From assembly GCF_029893235.1 (NCBI RefSeq), contig NZ_JARXWE010000026.1, forward strand, positions 1-42,624: 42,624 bases of DNA. The letters are read 5' to 3'. This DNA is from Dysgonomonas sp. PH5-45 (GTDB lineage: Bacteria > Bacteroidota > Bacteroidia > Bacteroidales > Dysgonomonadaceae). How positions within the stretch are numbered: the first letter of the stretch is position 1; every line of letters begins with the position of its first letter. The position numbers and the translations under genes are program-made. The notes under the pieces are model-generated. The model ran no database searches and was not told the DNA's origin. It worked only from the letters and a program-made list of their open reading frames with translations. Positions 14,835 to 22,919 of this stretch are shown piece after piece.

Positions 14835-17762
14835 TTATTCTTTTGCCCCAGCCTGCAAAAGCAAATCAATAATACTTTGCTTTCTTCTATCCTTAGCTAT
14901 TACCAAAGCCGTTGTGCCATCGGCCGCTTTTTTGTTTACATTAGCGCCCATCTGCAACAATGCTTTCACACCGTCTTCCCTGCCATAGGCAACAAAGAAC
15001 ATAAGTGCCGTTACACCTTTTTGCTTCAGCATCGGTACATATTCCGATACAACGGCTGGCGTTTGCAAGTTGACACCGACTCCTTCTTTCACCAACTGGC
15101 GAAGCATTGGTATGGTTTTAGGATCATAGTAACGTTCTTTAATCAAATACCACCATTCAGACTGCCTGTCTCGTTTTGCACCATGTTTAAGAAGATATCC
15201 AGTAGTTTCTTTTTTATCTTCACAGATTGCAATTGTTAAGGCCGTAAACTGAGTCCGGCTTTTATAGTTGATATTTATTTTATTCTTTATCAGAAAATCG
15301 AGGTTTACAGGGGTTTTGTCGTTACTATACCGCTCTCTTTCTTCACTTTTTTTTATCAAAAGCATAGGCAAGGTATATCCATAATGGTTTTCCGCATTCA
15401 AGTCTATACCACCATCTATAAGCGCTTGGGCTATCTCAAATTTGTTATCACCATACATACGGTCGAAGGTGTACACCAGCGCATTCATGCTATCGCCCTG
15501 ATACATCTTTGTATTTACGTCGGCTCCATAAGCGATCAACCGCTTCAGTTCCTCAACATCGTACCGGCTACGAGGGCGGTAATCTGTGAAGAACTTCCGG
15601 AAAGCCGTATTCAGCCTTTCTTTAGGCATATACTTCCACAGGCCGGCATCTTTAATGATTTGAAAAGATGGCTGGTCGTCCAGAAAGCTGAATAAATCTT
15701 TGTTGCCATTGTTTTTCACTTTAAAATCGGCTTCGGCTTTGAGCAGCATTTTCAGGACATCGTGGTTGCGGCTCATTGCAGCCAATATAAGCGGTGTATT
15801 ACCGTTCCTATCCTTAACGTTCAGATCGGCTCCATGCCCGATAAGCAATGCGGCAATAGAGTCGTGATACTGAAGCGGTGGCGATGCCGGATCTCCATGC
15901 GCACCATGTTCACGGTCGCGGCGGTTCCCCATAGGGATAGGCCATATACCTACACGGCACCATTGGTTGCCTGCGGCATAATGCAGAGCCGTTTTGCCAT
16001 TGGCATCAACAATATTGGGGTTGGCTCCGGCATTCAGCAATATTCTTGCAATATCCGCTGATACTTGCACCTTGCTGTTCTCATCCCTGTAATTACCATA
16101 GTTGCAAGAAGAATATCCCTGTATAGCATTTCTGATAAGTGGTGTTTGCTTATACACAGGCACATTGTTCGTTTGAGATTCTTTGGCTCTTTCCTTTTCT
16201 TCACTGCTTTCTTCATCATCTTCGTCTTCGTCCGAATCGGCGTATATTTCCCGTTCAAGCTCCCTTTCCTCTTCGGATGCGGTTTTCTGACTGTACGAAT
16301 CTACATCGGCTCCCCTACGGAGCATATATTCCACAGTCCACTTGTCACCCAGATGTGCCGCTGTGGCCAAAGCCCCGTTCATATCGGTTTGCGATATAGG
16401 GGGAACAACTCCGGCATCGTCCAAAGCCCGTAATAGCAGGGGATTTTTCCACGCACCCTCAAGCATTATCTTGTTCCAGGTATCAGCTCCTTTTTCTATC
16501 AACAACTTTGCAACCGCACAGCTACGCGCCAGATGCAATAGATTGCTGCCTTCGGCATTCAGATATTTTACATTGGCTCCGGCAGCAAGCAGAAGCTCTA
16601 CGCTCAAAGAATCGTTGTGTAACACGCTGCTTTCCAAAGCTTCGTTGTAGTACTCTTTGTTTACCCCCTCTTTTATCAAAAAATCTATTATTGCAGCCGA
16701 ATTGTACATTCCATCGGCAAAGTAAACGATAAGGGGTTGACCTCTGAATGTATAATCTGTTGTTTTTTTAATAAGGTGGTTTGCTAAGGCAAAGTTACTG
16801 TTGTCGAGAGCCGTAGCCAAGGGTGTCCATCCCCTACCCGAAAGGAGTGTGGGCATAGGTATTGCATCTTGTTCTATCAGGTATTCAATCATGGGTTCGG
16901 TACAATTCCGCATTGCCCACTCAAACATATTGCTTTCGTTGATGTCCGACAGGCGAGCGCCTTTACTTACCAGATATTTCACAACCTCAAGCGAACGGGC
17001 ATTTTTCTCGAAAACATATTTATCCTCAACCGCCCTATGGATAGGATATTCTTTCCACACCTGCGATTTCTTGTTTACATCCGCACCTTTTTCCTCCACA
17101 ATATATTTTACAATATCCGGGTTTCCGCCTATCAGTCCGTAGAATAAAGCTTCTTGCCAGTTGTAAGCGGCAGGTTGTTTTTGGGCAAGCAACAGAAATA
17201 TATCGTAATGGGCTTTGTATGCGGCCGACCGCAAGGGAGATGCCCCCGAATCTTTGTTTGTATAGTTTACATTTGCGCCTTTTTCTATCAAATATTTTAC
17301 CACCTCAATATTTCCGCTTTCGGCAGCACAACACAGAGGGGAAAGCCCCCCATTGGCATTGTAAACGATATTCAAATCGGCGCCATATTCCACAAGCAAT
17401 TTTACCATCGCCAAATCGCCCCTCCAAGCAGCACGGTGCAAGGCGGTTTCGTTGTTCGAACTGTGAGCCTTGAGGTCCGCTCCCTTGCCTACAAGGTATT
17501 TTACCAAATCCGTATTTCCGCTATAAGCCGCCGCATAAACTATTGGTGTGAAATGTTTATTATCGGTATCGTAACGCTTGAGGTCTATGTTTTGGTTTTC
17601 AAAAACGTACTTTACCGAATCGAGATTACCTTGTATAGACAGGCGATACAAATAATCGTAAAACTCTTTTTCTTGTTTTGTAGGGATATCTGTGTTGGTA
17701 GCTTTAATTTGGTTTGCCAAGCAAAATACGATTGCCAAGACAATGAAGTGTAGTTTGTTCAT
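14835..17762 (-). CDS. Large secreted ankyrin-repeat protein
   Basis: The 975-residue product has an N-terminal signal peptide (MNKLHFIVLAIVFCLANQIKA). At least twenty recognisable ankyrin repeats follow, such as DLVKYLVGKGADLKAHS, NIEVVKYLIEKGANVNY, SIAALLIGHGADLNVKDRNG and GVKALLQMGANVNKKAADG. They run almost to the C-terminus, broken by an acidic stretch around residues 500-530 (DSDEDEDDEESSEEKE). No enzyme domain or lipobox is seen. Ankyrin arrays bind proteins; with a signal peptide this one probably works in the periplasm or outside, with an unknown partner. It stands alone with its own promoter. Several repeats are degenerate, so it may contain other helical repeats as well. Confidence 0.88.
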   Translation of the reverse strand: MNKLHFIVLAIVFCLANQIKATNTDIPTKQEKEFYDYLYRLSIQGNLDSVKYVFENQNIDLKRYDTDNKHFTPIVYAAAYSGNTDLVKYLVGKGADLKAHSSNNETALHRAAWRGDLAMVKLLVEYGADLNIVYNANGGLSPLCCAAESGNIEVVKYLIEKGANVNYTNKDSGASPLRSAAYKAHYDIFLLLAQKQPAAYNWQEALFYGLIGGNPDIVKYIVEEKGADVNKKSQVWKEYPIHRAVEDKYVFEKNARSLEVVKYLVSKGARLSDINESNMFEWAMRNCTEPMIEYLIEQDAIPMPTLLSGRGWTPLATALDNSNFALANHLIKKTTDYTFRGQPLIVYFADGMYNSAAIIDFLIKEGVNKEYYNEALESSVLHNDSLSVELLLAAGANVKYLNAEGSNLLHLARSCAVAKLLIEKGADTWNKIMLEGAWKNPLLLRALDDAGVVPPISQTDMNGALATAAHLGDKWTVEYMLRRGADVDSYSQKTASEEERELEREIYADSDEDEDDEESSEEKERAKESQTNNVPVYKQTPLIRNAIQGYSSCNYGNYRDENSKVQVSADIARILLNAGANPNIVDANGKTALHYAAGNQWCRVGIWPIPMGNRRDREHGAHGDPASPPLQYHDSIAALLIGHGADLNVKDRNGNTPLILAAMSRNHDVLKMLLKAEADFKVKNNGNKDLFSFLDDQPSFQIIKDAGLWKYMPKERLNTAFRKFFTDYRPRSRYDVEELKRLIAYGADVNTKMYQGDSMNALVYTFDRMYGDNKFEIAQALIDGGIDLNAENHYGYTLPMLLIKKSEERERYSNDKTPVNLDFLIKNKININYKSRTQFTALTIAICEDKKETTGYLLKHGAKRDRQSEWWYLIKERYYDPKTIPMLRQLVKEGVGVNLQTPAVVSEYVPMLKQKGVTALMFFVAYGREDGVKALLQMGANVNKKAADGTTALVIAKDRRKQSIIDLLLQAGAKE

Positions 17763-17785
17763 GTTTTTGTTTTATTATCAGCAAG

Positions 17786-17817
17786 TAAACATAGCATCAA
17801 ATACGGAAAAATCCAAA
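17786..17817 (-). promoter_or_regulatory. Promoter-like TTTG-N20-TATGTTTA for the ankyrin gene
   Basis: On the minus strand TTTG (17814-17817) and TATGTTTA (17786-17793; seven of eight consensus positions if the last G is counted) are spaced 20 bases apart, about 24 bases before the start codon. Confidence 0.55.
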
Positions 17818-17856
17818 TTATTCGTTAAAAGTTGTATTGTAAATACAAAACAAAGA

Positions 17857-18003
17857 AAGTAGCTACTTCAAAAGTATTTTTCATTTTGTCATATTGAACA
17901 TCAGTGAAACATCTCTTACATAAAATAGAGATTCTTCGTTATACTCAGAATGAGAGAATGGAAGCACTTTGACTGTGCCTTTTACTTTTGAGGTAGCTAC
18001 CTT
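17857..18003. repeat. MITE-like inverted-repeat element
   Basis: AAGTAGCTACTTCAAAAGTA (17857-17876) and the facing copy TACTTTTGAGGTAGCTACCTT (17983-18003) form imperfect terminal repeats. A second nested inverted repeat lies inside: GTCATATTGA...ATCTCT facing AGAGAT...TCAGAATGA. The inner part resembles a dispersed repeat I have seen in Bacteroidetes genomes. There is no coding capacity. It lies between the end of fabD and the start of the ankyrin gene. Confidence 0.55.
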
Positions 18004-18027
18004 CAAGTATATCTCTATGATAATTAA

Positions 18028-18909
18028 TTATTGCTTCCCGCTGGTAGCTACTTCTTTATTGATTTTTTTGACCAAACCCTGAAGCACAGCACCCGGACCT
18101 AACTCCACGAACTCGGTTGCTCCGTCGGCAACCATATGTTCAACCGATTGCGTCCACTTAACAGGAGCTGTTAGCTGAGCTATAAGATTTGCTTTTATTT
18201 TTGCCGGATCGGTTTCGGCAACAGTAGTCACATTCTGATAAACAGGACAGATAGGTGCAGAGAAAGTTGTTTCGTTAATAGCTTTTTCAAGCTTCTCTTT
18301 TGCAGGGTTCATCAACGGAGAATGGAACGCACCGCCAACGCTCAACTTCAGAGCACGCTTTGCTCCAGCTTCTTTCAGCAGTTCGCATGCCTTATCTATA
18401 CCGGCATTAGAACCCGATATAACAATCTGCCCGGGGCAGTTGTAATTGGCAGGAACAACAACTTCGTCGGTTATCGAAGCACAAACTTCTTCCACCTTAT
18501 CGTCGGCCAATCCCAAAACGGCAGCCATCGTAGATGGGTTCATTTCGCAAGCCTCTTGCATAGCCAAAGCACGTTTATATACAAGTTGTAAACCATCTTC
18601 GAACGAAAGCGCATTTGCAGCCACAAGAGCCGAAAATTCGCCCAGAGAATGACCTGCCACCATATCAGGATTAAACTCCCCACCCATGGTCTTAGCCAAA
18701 ACTACCGAATGCAAAAATATGGCAGGTTGGGTAACTTTTGTTTGACGAAGATCTTCGTCCGTTCCGTTAAACATTAAATCTGTGATACGAAAGCCAAGAA
18801 TATCGTTCGCTTTCTCGAACAATTCTTTAGCCACCTGAGATGTTTCGTACAGGTCTTTACCCATTCCTACGAATTGGGCACCTTGACCCGGAAATACAAA
18901 TGCTTTCAT
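18028..18909 (-). CDS. fabD: Malonyl-CoA:ACP transacylase
   Basis: The 293-residue product loads malonyl groups onto acyl carrier protein for fatty acid synthesis. The FPGQGAQ motif is at 6-12, the nucleophile elbow GHSLGE at 86-91 (Ser88), the conserved Arg region YKRALAMQEA near 111-120, and the catalytic His in GGAFHSPLM (His196). Length is normal for FabD. No other fatty-acid gene is beside it. A TAATTTTG box at 18941-18948 on the minus strand is a plausible promoter. Confidence 0.95.
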   Translation of the reverse strand: MKAFVFPGQGAQFVGMGKDLYETSQVAKELFEKANDILGFRITDLMFNGTDEDLRQTKVTQPAIFLHSVVLAKTMGGEFNPDMVAGHSLGEFSALVAANALSFEDGLQLVYKRALAMQEACEMNPSTMAAVLGLADDKVEEVCASITDEVVVPANYNCPGQIVISGSNAGIDKACELLKEAGAKRALKLSVGGAFHSPLMNPAKEKLEKAINETTFSAPICPVYQNVTTVAETDPAKIKANLIAQLTAPVKWTQSVEHMVADGATEFVELGPGAVLQGLVKKINKEVATSGKQ

Positions 18910-18992
18910 ATTTTTTGTTATGATAATTGATTAAGGCTGGCAAAATTAGTAATTTTTTCCTTTTCGTGAACGGTATAGTTTCAAATTAAACT

Positions 18993-19478
18993 TTATCCGT
19001 CTTTTTTCTGCTCTTTCCTTTTGGCGGTATATTCAGTGACATCTAAGCGCAAAACCGTTGTGCGGCGCATCGACCCTTCGGGATACTCAACAGGAGCACG
19101 ATGTCCGTGGTGCATCATCAGCAAATTGAGTCCCTTTATCCGCTCGGCTTCATCCTCCACCGTTTTCAGATAACCCATACCTACGACGCTTGCATAGTTC
19201 ATTGTACAATAAACAATATCTTCCCTGTGATACAGTTCGTGTTCTGTATCCAGTTGGAAACACACGTAATTGTTGCGCGCCATTTGCTCCAACTTTTTAC
19301 CCTCGTGGGCACAATGAAAGTAAAGGACAGGGGTTTCGCCCTCCCATTCATATCCATAGTTCAGACAAACAATATAAGGAACATTATCTACGGAGAAAGC
19401 TATGCGGCAAGCATCAGCTTTTGAGAATATTTCAACGATTTCTTCTTTGGTGGTTACTTCTCTGTCTTTTCTTCTCAT
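18993..19478 (-). CDS. Pyridoxamine 5'-phosphate oxidase-like flavoprotein, NimA-type
   Basis: The 161-residue product begins MRRKDREVTTKEEIVEIF and shows the split-barrel FMN-binding pattern of the NimA-like group: RIAFSVDNVPYIVCLNYGYEWEGETPVLYFHCAHEGKKLE, then NNYVCFQLDT. Relatives include 5-nitroimidazole resistance proteins, but most members are uncharacterised oxidoreductases, so resistance should not be assumed. The longer frame would start at a TTG (19490), so I prefer the ATG at 19478. A 12-base-pair hairpin lies only 18 bases upstream of this start. Confidence 0.85.
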   Translation of the reverse strand: MRRKDREVTTKEEIVEIFSKADACRIAFSVDNVPYIVCLNYGYEWEGETPVLYFHCAHEGKKLEQMARNNYVCFQLDTEHELYHREDIVYCTMNYASVVGMGYLKTVEDEAERIKGLNLLMMHHGHRAPVEYPEGSMRRTTVLRLDVTEYTAKRKEQKKDG

Positions 19479-19496
19479 AAATTTTCGCAAAACTGT

Positions 19497-19537
19497 TTTT
19501 AGTCCTTACACAACGCGGAATTGCATAAGGACTAAAA
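19497..19537. terminator. 12-bp hairpin between the Arc-type gene and the NimA-like gene
   Basis: TTTTAGTCCTTA (19497-19508) pairs perfectly with TAAGGACTAAAA (19526-19537) around a 17-base loop. It lies 8 bases after the end of the Arc-type gene and 18 before the NimA-like start, both read leftward. There is no proper U-tract after it on the minus strand. It is either a terminator of the SPFH-Arc unit or a structure in the leader of the next gene. Confidence 0.5.
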
Positions 19538-19545
19538 TTAAATAA

Positions 19546-19737
19546 TTATTCTATGTTGGGAGTATCTTCTCCTTTTTTATTTTTACCTAAGCGTTTGTTC
19601 TTTTTGAGCATTTGGTCGAGCATCCATTGTATTTGCCCGTTAACACTTCTGAACTCGTCGGCCGCCCATTTTTCGATAGCATCCATCGTTTCGGGGTCTA
19701 TCCGTAGAACAAAGCTCTTATTCTGTTTTTTAGCCAT
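19546..19737 (-). CDS. Small Arc-type ribbon-helix-helix protein
   Basis: The 63-residue product KSFVLRIDPETMDAIEKWAADEFRSVNGQIQWMLDQML has the beta strand, helix, turn, helix order of Arc/MetJ DNA-binding proteins, followed by a Lys-rich tail. It starts 7 bases after the end of the SPFH gene, so the two are almost certainly co-transcribed. It could repress its own operon or bind another target. Confidence 0.85.
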   Translation of the reverse strand: MAKKQNKSFVLRIDPETMDAIEKWAADEFRSVNGQIQWMLDQMLKKNKRLGKNKKGEDTPNIE

Positions 19738-19744
19738 TTGCTTG

Positions 19745-20713
19745 TTATTGGTACAACGATCCGGTATTTAATACAGGTTGTGCAGCCTCATCGGCACAGA
19801 GAACAACCAACAAATTGCTTACCATGGCTGCTTTCTTATCTTCGTCCAATTCAACGATTCCATCCTCCGATATCTTTTTCAAAGCCAGTTCAACCATACC
19901 AACGGCACCTTCCACAATCTTTTCGCGAGCCGAAATTATTGCCGCGGCCTGTTGGCGGCGCAGCATCACAGCCGCTATTTCGGGGGCATAGGCAAGGTTA
20001 TTTATACGGGCTTCAACAACTTCTATACCTGCCATCCGGAGGCGTTCGTTCAGTTCTTTTTCCAGATGCTGATTTATCCGATCGCCACCCGAACGGAGAG
20101 TATCCTCCTGATTATTGCGCACTTCATTGTCATCATAAGCATACTTCCCTGCTACTTCCCTCAAAGCGGCATCGCTCTGCGTGGCAACAAACATTTCCAG
20201 CGACTTCATCATTTTACTGATACCACTGTCTATCAGAGCCGCGGATGTAGTACCTCTCATATTGACAGATGTAAGTGACGATGAATCTATCTCAAATACA
20301 GACTTATAAGTATCGGCAACTTTCCATATCAGAACCATTCCTATCATAATAGGATTCCCGGCTTTGTCATTTACCTTGATGGGTGTAATATCCAAATTAC
20401 GGGCACGGAGTGTTATTTTCTTTTTCACATAAAAAGGATTTACCCAAAAGAACCCGTTCGTACTAAATGTTCCTCTATATTTTCCGAAGAAAATCATCAC
20501 CCGTGCATTATTAGGCTCATTTATAAAGAAACCCAAAAACATCAGTATTTCGATACAAACAATCACGATGGTACAAATCGGCGAATAAAGACCCAATAAC
20601 ATTTCTGCTGAAGTATATACAGCAAAAATAAAAAGTGCAATCATAATAACCGCAACAAGCAACCCAGACATTGCCAAGCCACTAAATTTTTGTTCTTTCT
20701 TTTCCATAGTCAT
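19745..20713 (-). CDS. SPFH/band-7 domain membrane protein
   Basis: The 322-residue product has two hydrophobic segments near the N-terminus (about 14-34 and 43-63). The SPFH domain follows (NNARVMIFFGKYRGTF, ITLRARNLDI, NPIMIGMVLIWKVADTYKSVFEID). A C-terminal helical region is rich in Ala and Glu (LRMAGIEVVEARINNLAYAPEIAAVMLRRQQAAAII). SPFH proteins form large ring-like membrane assemblies and often organise proteases or membrane microdomains; no partner protease is adjacent here. The gene is paired with a ribbon-helix-helix gene 7 bases downstream. An ATG two codons into the frame is an equally possible start. Confidence 0.88.
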   Translation of the reverse strand: MTMEKKEQKFSGLAMSGLLVAVIMIALFIFAVYTSAEMLLGLYSPICTIVIVCIEILMFLGFFINEPNNARVMIFFGKYRGTFSTNGFFWVNPFYVKKKITLRARNLDITPIKVNDKAGNPIMIGMVLIWKVADTYKSVFEIDSSSLTSVNMRGTTSAALIDSGISKMMKSLEMFVATQSDAALREVAGKYAYDDNEVRNNQEDTLRSGGDRINQHLEKELNERLRMAGIEVVEARINNLAYAPEIAAVMLRRQQAAAIISAREKIVEGAVGMVELALKKISEDGIVELDEDKKAAMVSNLLVVLCADEAAQPVLNTGSLYQ

Positions 20714-20744
20714 AAATTTAAATAATGATACTATTTTGATATCA

Positions 20745-20774
20745 CAAATATATCATATTTTTCCTGAAAACAAA
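20745..20774 (-). promoter_or_regulatory. Promoter TTTG-N18-TATATTTG for the SPFH-Arc operon
   Basis: On the minus strand a TTTG (20771-20774) lies 18 bases before a perfect TATATTTG box (20745-20752), about 32 bases before the start codon. Confidence 0.7.
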
Positions 20775-20791
20775 ACACTAAGAGCAAAAAA

Positions 20792-20819
20792 AACGGAAGA
20801 TTATTTAAAATCTTCCGTT
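20792..20819 (-). terminator. Terminator after rho
   Basis: AACGGAAGATT / AATCTTCCGTT is a perfect 11-base stem with a 6-base loop, followed by eight T on the minus strand, about 30 bases after the rho stop codon. Confidence 0.85.
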
Positions 20820-20849
20820 CATAAAAGAGAGTAACGTTACTATATATTG

Positions 20850-22724
20850 TTAGTCGTTCATCGAAATCAAAAACTCTTCGTTGTTGTAGGTACGCTTCAT
20901 TTTGTTTTGCAGGAAGTCCATAGCTTCCACCGAGTTCATATCTGACAAGAAGTTACGCAACACCCACATACGGTTGAGTGTATCCTTGTCGAGCAATAAA
21001 TCGTCGCGACGAGTACTTGACGCAATAATATCAACAGCGGGGAATACACGCTTGTTAGACAGTTTACGATCTAACTGAAGCTCCATATTACCCGTACCTT
21101 TAAATTCTTCAAAAATCACATCGTCCATCTTAGAGCCTGTTTCGGTCAGTGCTGTTGCTATAATCGTCAGCGAACCGCCAAACTCAATATTACGTGCCGC
21201 TCCGAAAAAGCGTTTCGGCTTATGCAAGGCATTAGCATCCACACCACCCGTCAAAACCTTACCCGAAGCCGGCTGCACGGTATTGTATGCGCGAGCCAAA
21301 CGGGTTATGGAGTCTAAGAGGATAACAACATCATGTCCGCATTCAACCAAGCGTTTAGCCTTATTCAAAACAATTTCGGCTATCTTCACATGGCGTTCGG
21401 CAGGCTCATCGAATGTAGAGGCTATTACCTCAGCATTTACGCTACGTTCCATATCGGTAACCTCTTCGGGACGTTCGTCTATCAGTAAAACAATCATATA
21501 AACCTCCGGATGATTGTTAGCGATGGCATTGGCTACGTCTTTCAACAAGGTGGTTTTACCGGTTTTAGGCTGTGCCACAATCAAGCCACGCTGGCCTTTA
21601 CCTATCGGAGAAAACAAATCTACCACACGGCACGACAAGTTATCGTTGCGCCCGTTTGTAAGTTTGAACTTTTCGTCAGGGAAAAGAGGTTTAAGATGAT
21701 CGAAAGGTACACGGTCGCGAACCTCGTCGGGCGAGCGTCCGTTTATCTTATCAACCTTTACAAGCGGAAAAAACTTTTCGCCTTCCTTGGGAGGCCTGAT
21801 AGGCCCTTCCACAACATCACCGGTTTTCAGTCCGAATAAACGAATCTGGGATTGCGATATATATATATCGTCGGGCGACGACATATAATTGTAATCGGAC
21901 GAGCGCAGAAAACCATATCCTTCGGACATAATTTCCAATACCCCAGAAGCCGACAAGATTCCATCGAACTCAAAAAGTTTTTCCTGAGGTTGGTTATTAT
22001 TATTCTTGTTATAATTATTTCCGTTGTTCTTTTGGTTGTTTTGTTGTCTGGGTTGTTGTTGATGTTGAGCAGCAGGTTTTGCCTCCACAACGCTCTCAAC
22101 CACAGGATCGACCTCCATCGCTACAAGGGGAGGAAGCGGATCTATTTTATTTTTTTCGGGTTCGGGGTGTTCTTTTTTTGAACGAAACACCAATTGTGTG
22201 GGTTTATTTGAGGCTGGAGCAGTAGTGCCTTCTTTTTGTGCTGGATTCGTTTTTTCGTGTGGAGGTTGGAATTGCTTCACCTCATTAGTACCTTGCTTTT
22301 TTGTAAAAACTTTTCCTTTAGCTTTTTCAACCGGCTCACCTGATGGCTGAGTAGGTGCTGCCTGAGTTTCTTTCGGTTTGGCATCCTTATTAGAGTCTAC
22401 AACCGGATTTTGGGGTTGTGCCTCCGGATTGTCTGTTCCGGTTGGTTTTACATTTTTATTGTCGGGCTTTGCTTCAGCTTCTTTTTTTACGGGTTTCTTT
22501 TTTGCCGAGCCTTCCTTTTTATTTGCCGAAGGTTTTGGTTTAACCTCAACCTCCTCTTGGGCATCCTTGTTGCGGGCTTCTGTAATAGCCTGTTCGTCAA
22601 GAATTTTATAAATAAGGTCTTCTTTTTTATAGGCATCAGGACGTTTAATACCAAGCTCCTTGGCTAAGGTTCTCAGTTCTGTTATGAGCTTTTCATTCAG
22701 CTCAAGGATATTGTATATACGCAT
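20850..22724 (-). CDS. rho: Transcription termination factor Rho with long disordered insert
   Basis: The 624-residue product has the Rho N-terminal helix domain (1-50: [22 protein letters not shown]) and the cold-shock-like RNA-binding domain from about 250 ([15 protein letters not shown]). The ATPase carries Walker A QPKTGKTT (385-392), followed by [14 protein letters not shown] and the [10 protein letters not shown] loop. E. coli Rho is 419 residues; the extra length is a Lys/Glu/Pro/Gln/Asn-rich, low-complexity segment at about 51-250 with a run of Asn ([19 protein letters not shown]). Such inserts are known in Bacteroidetes Rho and have been linked to phase separation in Bacteroides thetaiotaomicron. 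The leader before the start codon is about 125 bases, so autoregulation is possible. Confidence 0.95.
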   Translation of the reverse strand: MRIYNILELNEKLITELRTLAKELGIKRPDAYKKEDLIYKILDEQAITEARNKDAQEEVEVKPKPSANKKEGSAKKKPVKKEAEAKPDNKNVKPTGTDNPEAQPQNPVVDSNKDAKPKETQAAPTQPSGEPVEKAKGKVFTKKQGTNEVKQFQPPHEKTNPAQKEGTTAPASNKPTQLVFRSKKEHPEPEKNKIDPLPPLVAMEVDPVVESVVEAKPAAQHQQQPRQQNNQKNNGNNYNKNNNNQPQEKLFEFDGILSASGVLEIMSEGYGFLRSSDYNYMSSPDDIYISQSQIRLFGLKTGDVVEGPIRPPKEGEKFFPLVKVDKINGRSPDEVRDRVPFDHLKPLFPDEKFKLTNGRNDNLSCRVVDLFSPIGKGQRGLIVAQPKTGKTTLLKDVANAIANNHPEVYMIVLLIDERPEEVTDMERSVNAEVIASTFDEPAERHVKIAEIVLNKAKRLVECGHDVVILLDSITRLARAYNTVQPASGKVLTGGVDANALHKPKRFFGAARNIEFGGSLTIIATALTETGSKMDDVIFEEFKGTGNMELQLDRKLSNKRVFPAVDIIASSTRRDDLLLDKDTLNRMWVLRNFLSDMNSVEAMDFLQNKMKRTYNNEEFLISMND

Positions 22725-22855
22725 GTATATTTATAAATGAAATTTGTTAATATGGTTTTTCAATAGAAGATTTGAAATCTTTATGCTCTGAAAAATTTGT
22801 TTTGATTTTTGAAAAAGAGAAAGAATAGAAGTGTATCTCTCTTTGTTCGATGACA

Positions 22856-22885
22856 CAAAGATATAAAAAAATTGACAACAGCAAA
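22856..22885 (-). promoter_or_regulatory. Promoter TTTG-N18-TATCTTTG for rho
   Basis: On the minus strand TTTG (22882-22885) and a perfect TATCTTTG (22856-22863) are 18 bases apart. Initiation here leaves a leader of roughly 125 bases before rho. Confidence 0.7.
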
Positions 22886-22919
22886 TTATTATTCTACAAT
22901 TTAGTGAACGCAAGAATGT

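Noticed and set aside
18993-19478. Calling the NimA-like protein a nitroimidazole resistance gene
   Set aside because: Most members of this flavoprotein group have no shown resistance role, and nothing in the context (no IS promoter directly upstream) supports it.
19738-20278. Long plus-strand open frames opposite the SPFH gene
   Set aside because: They are antisense shadows of a well-supported gene, with no recognisable domains.
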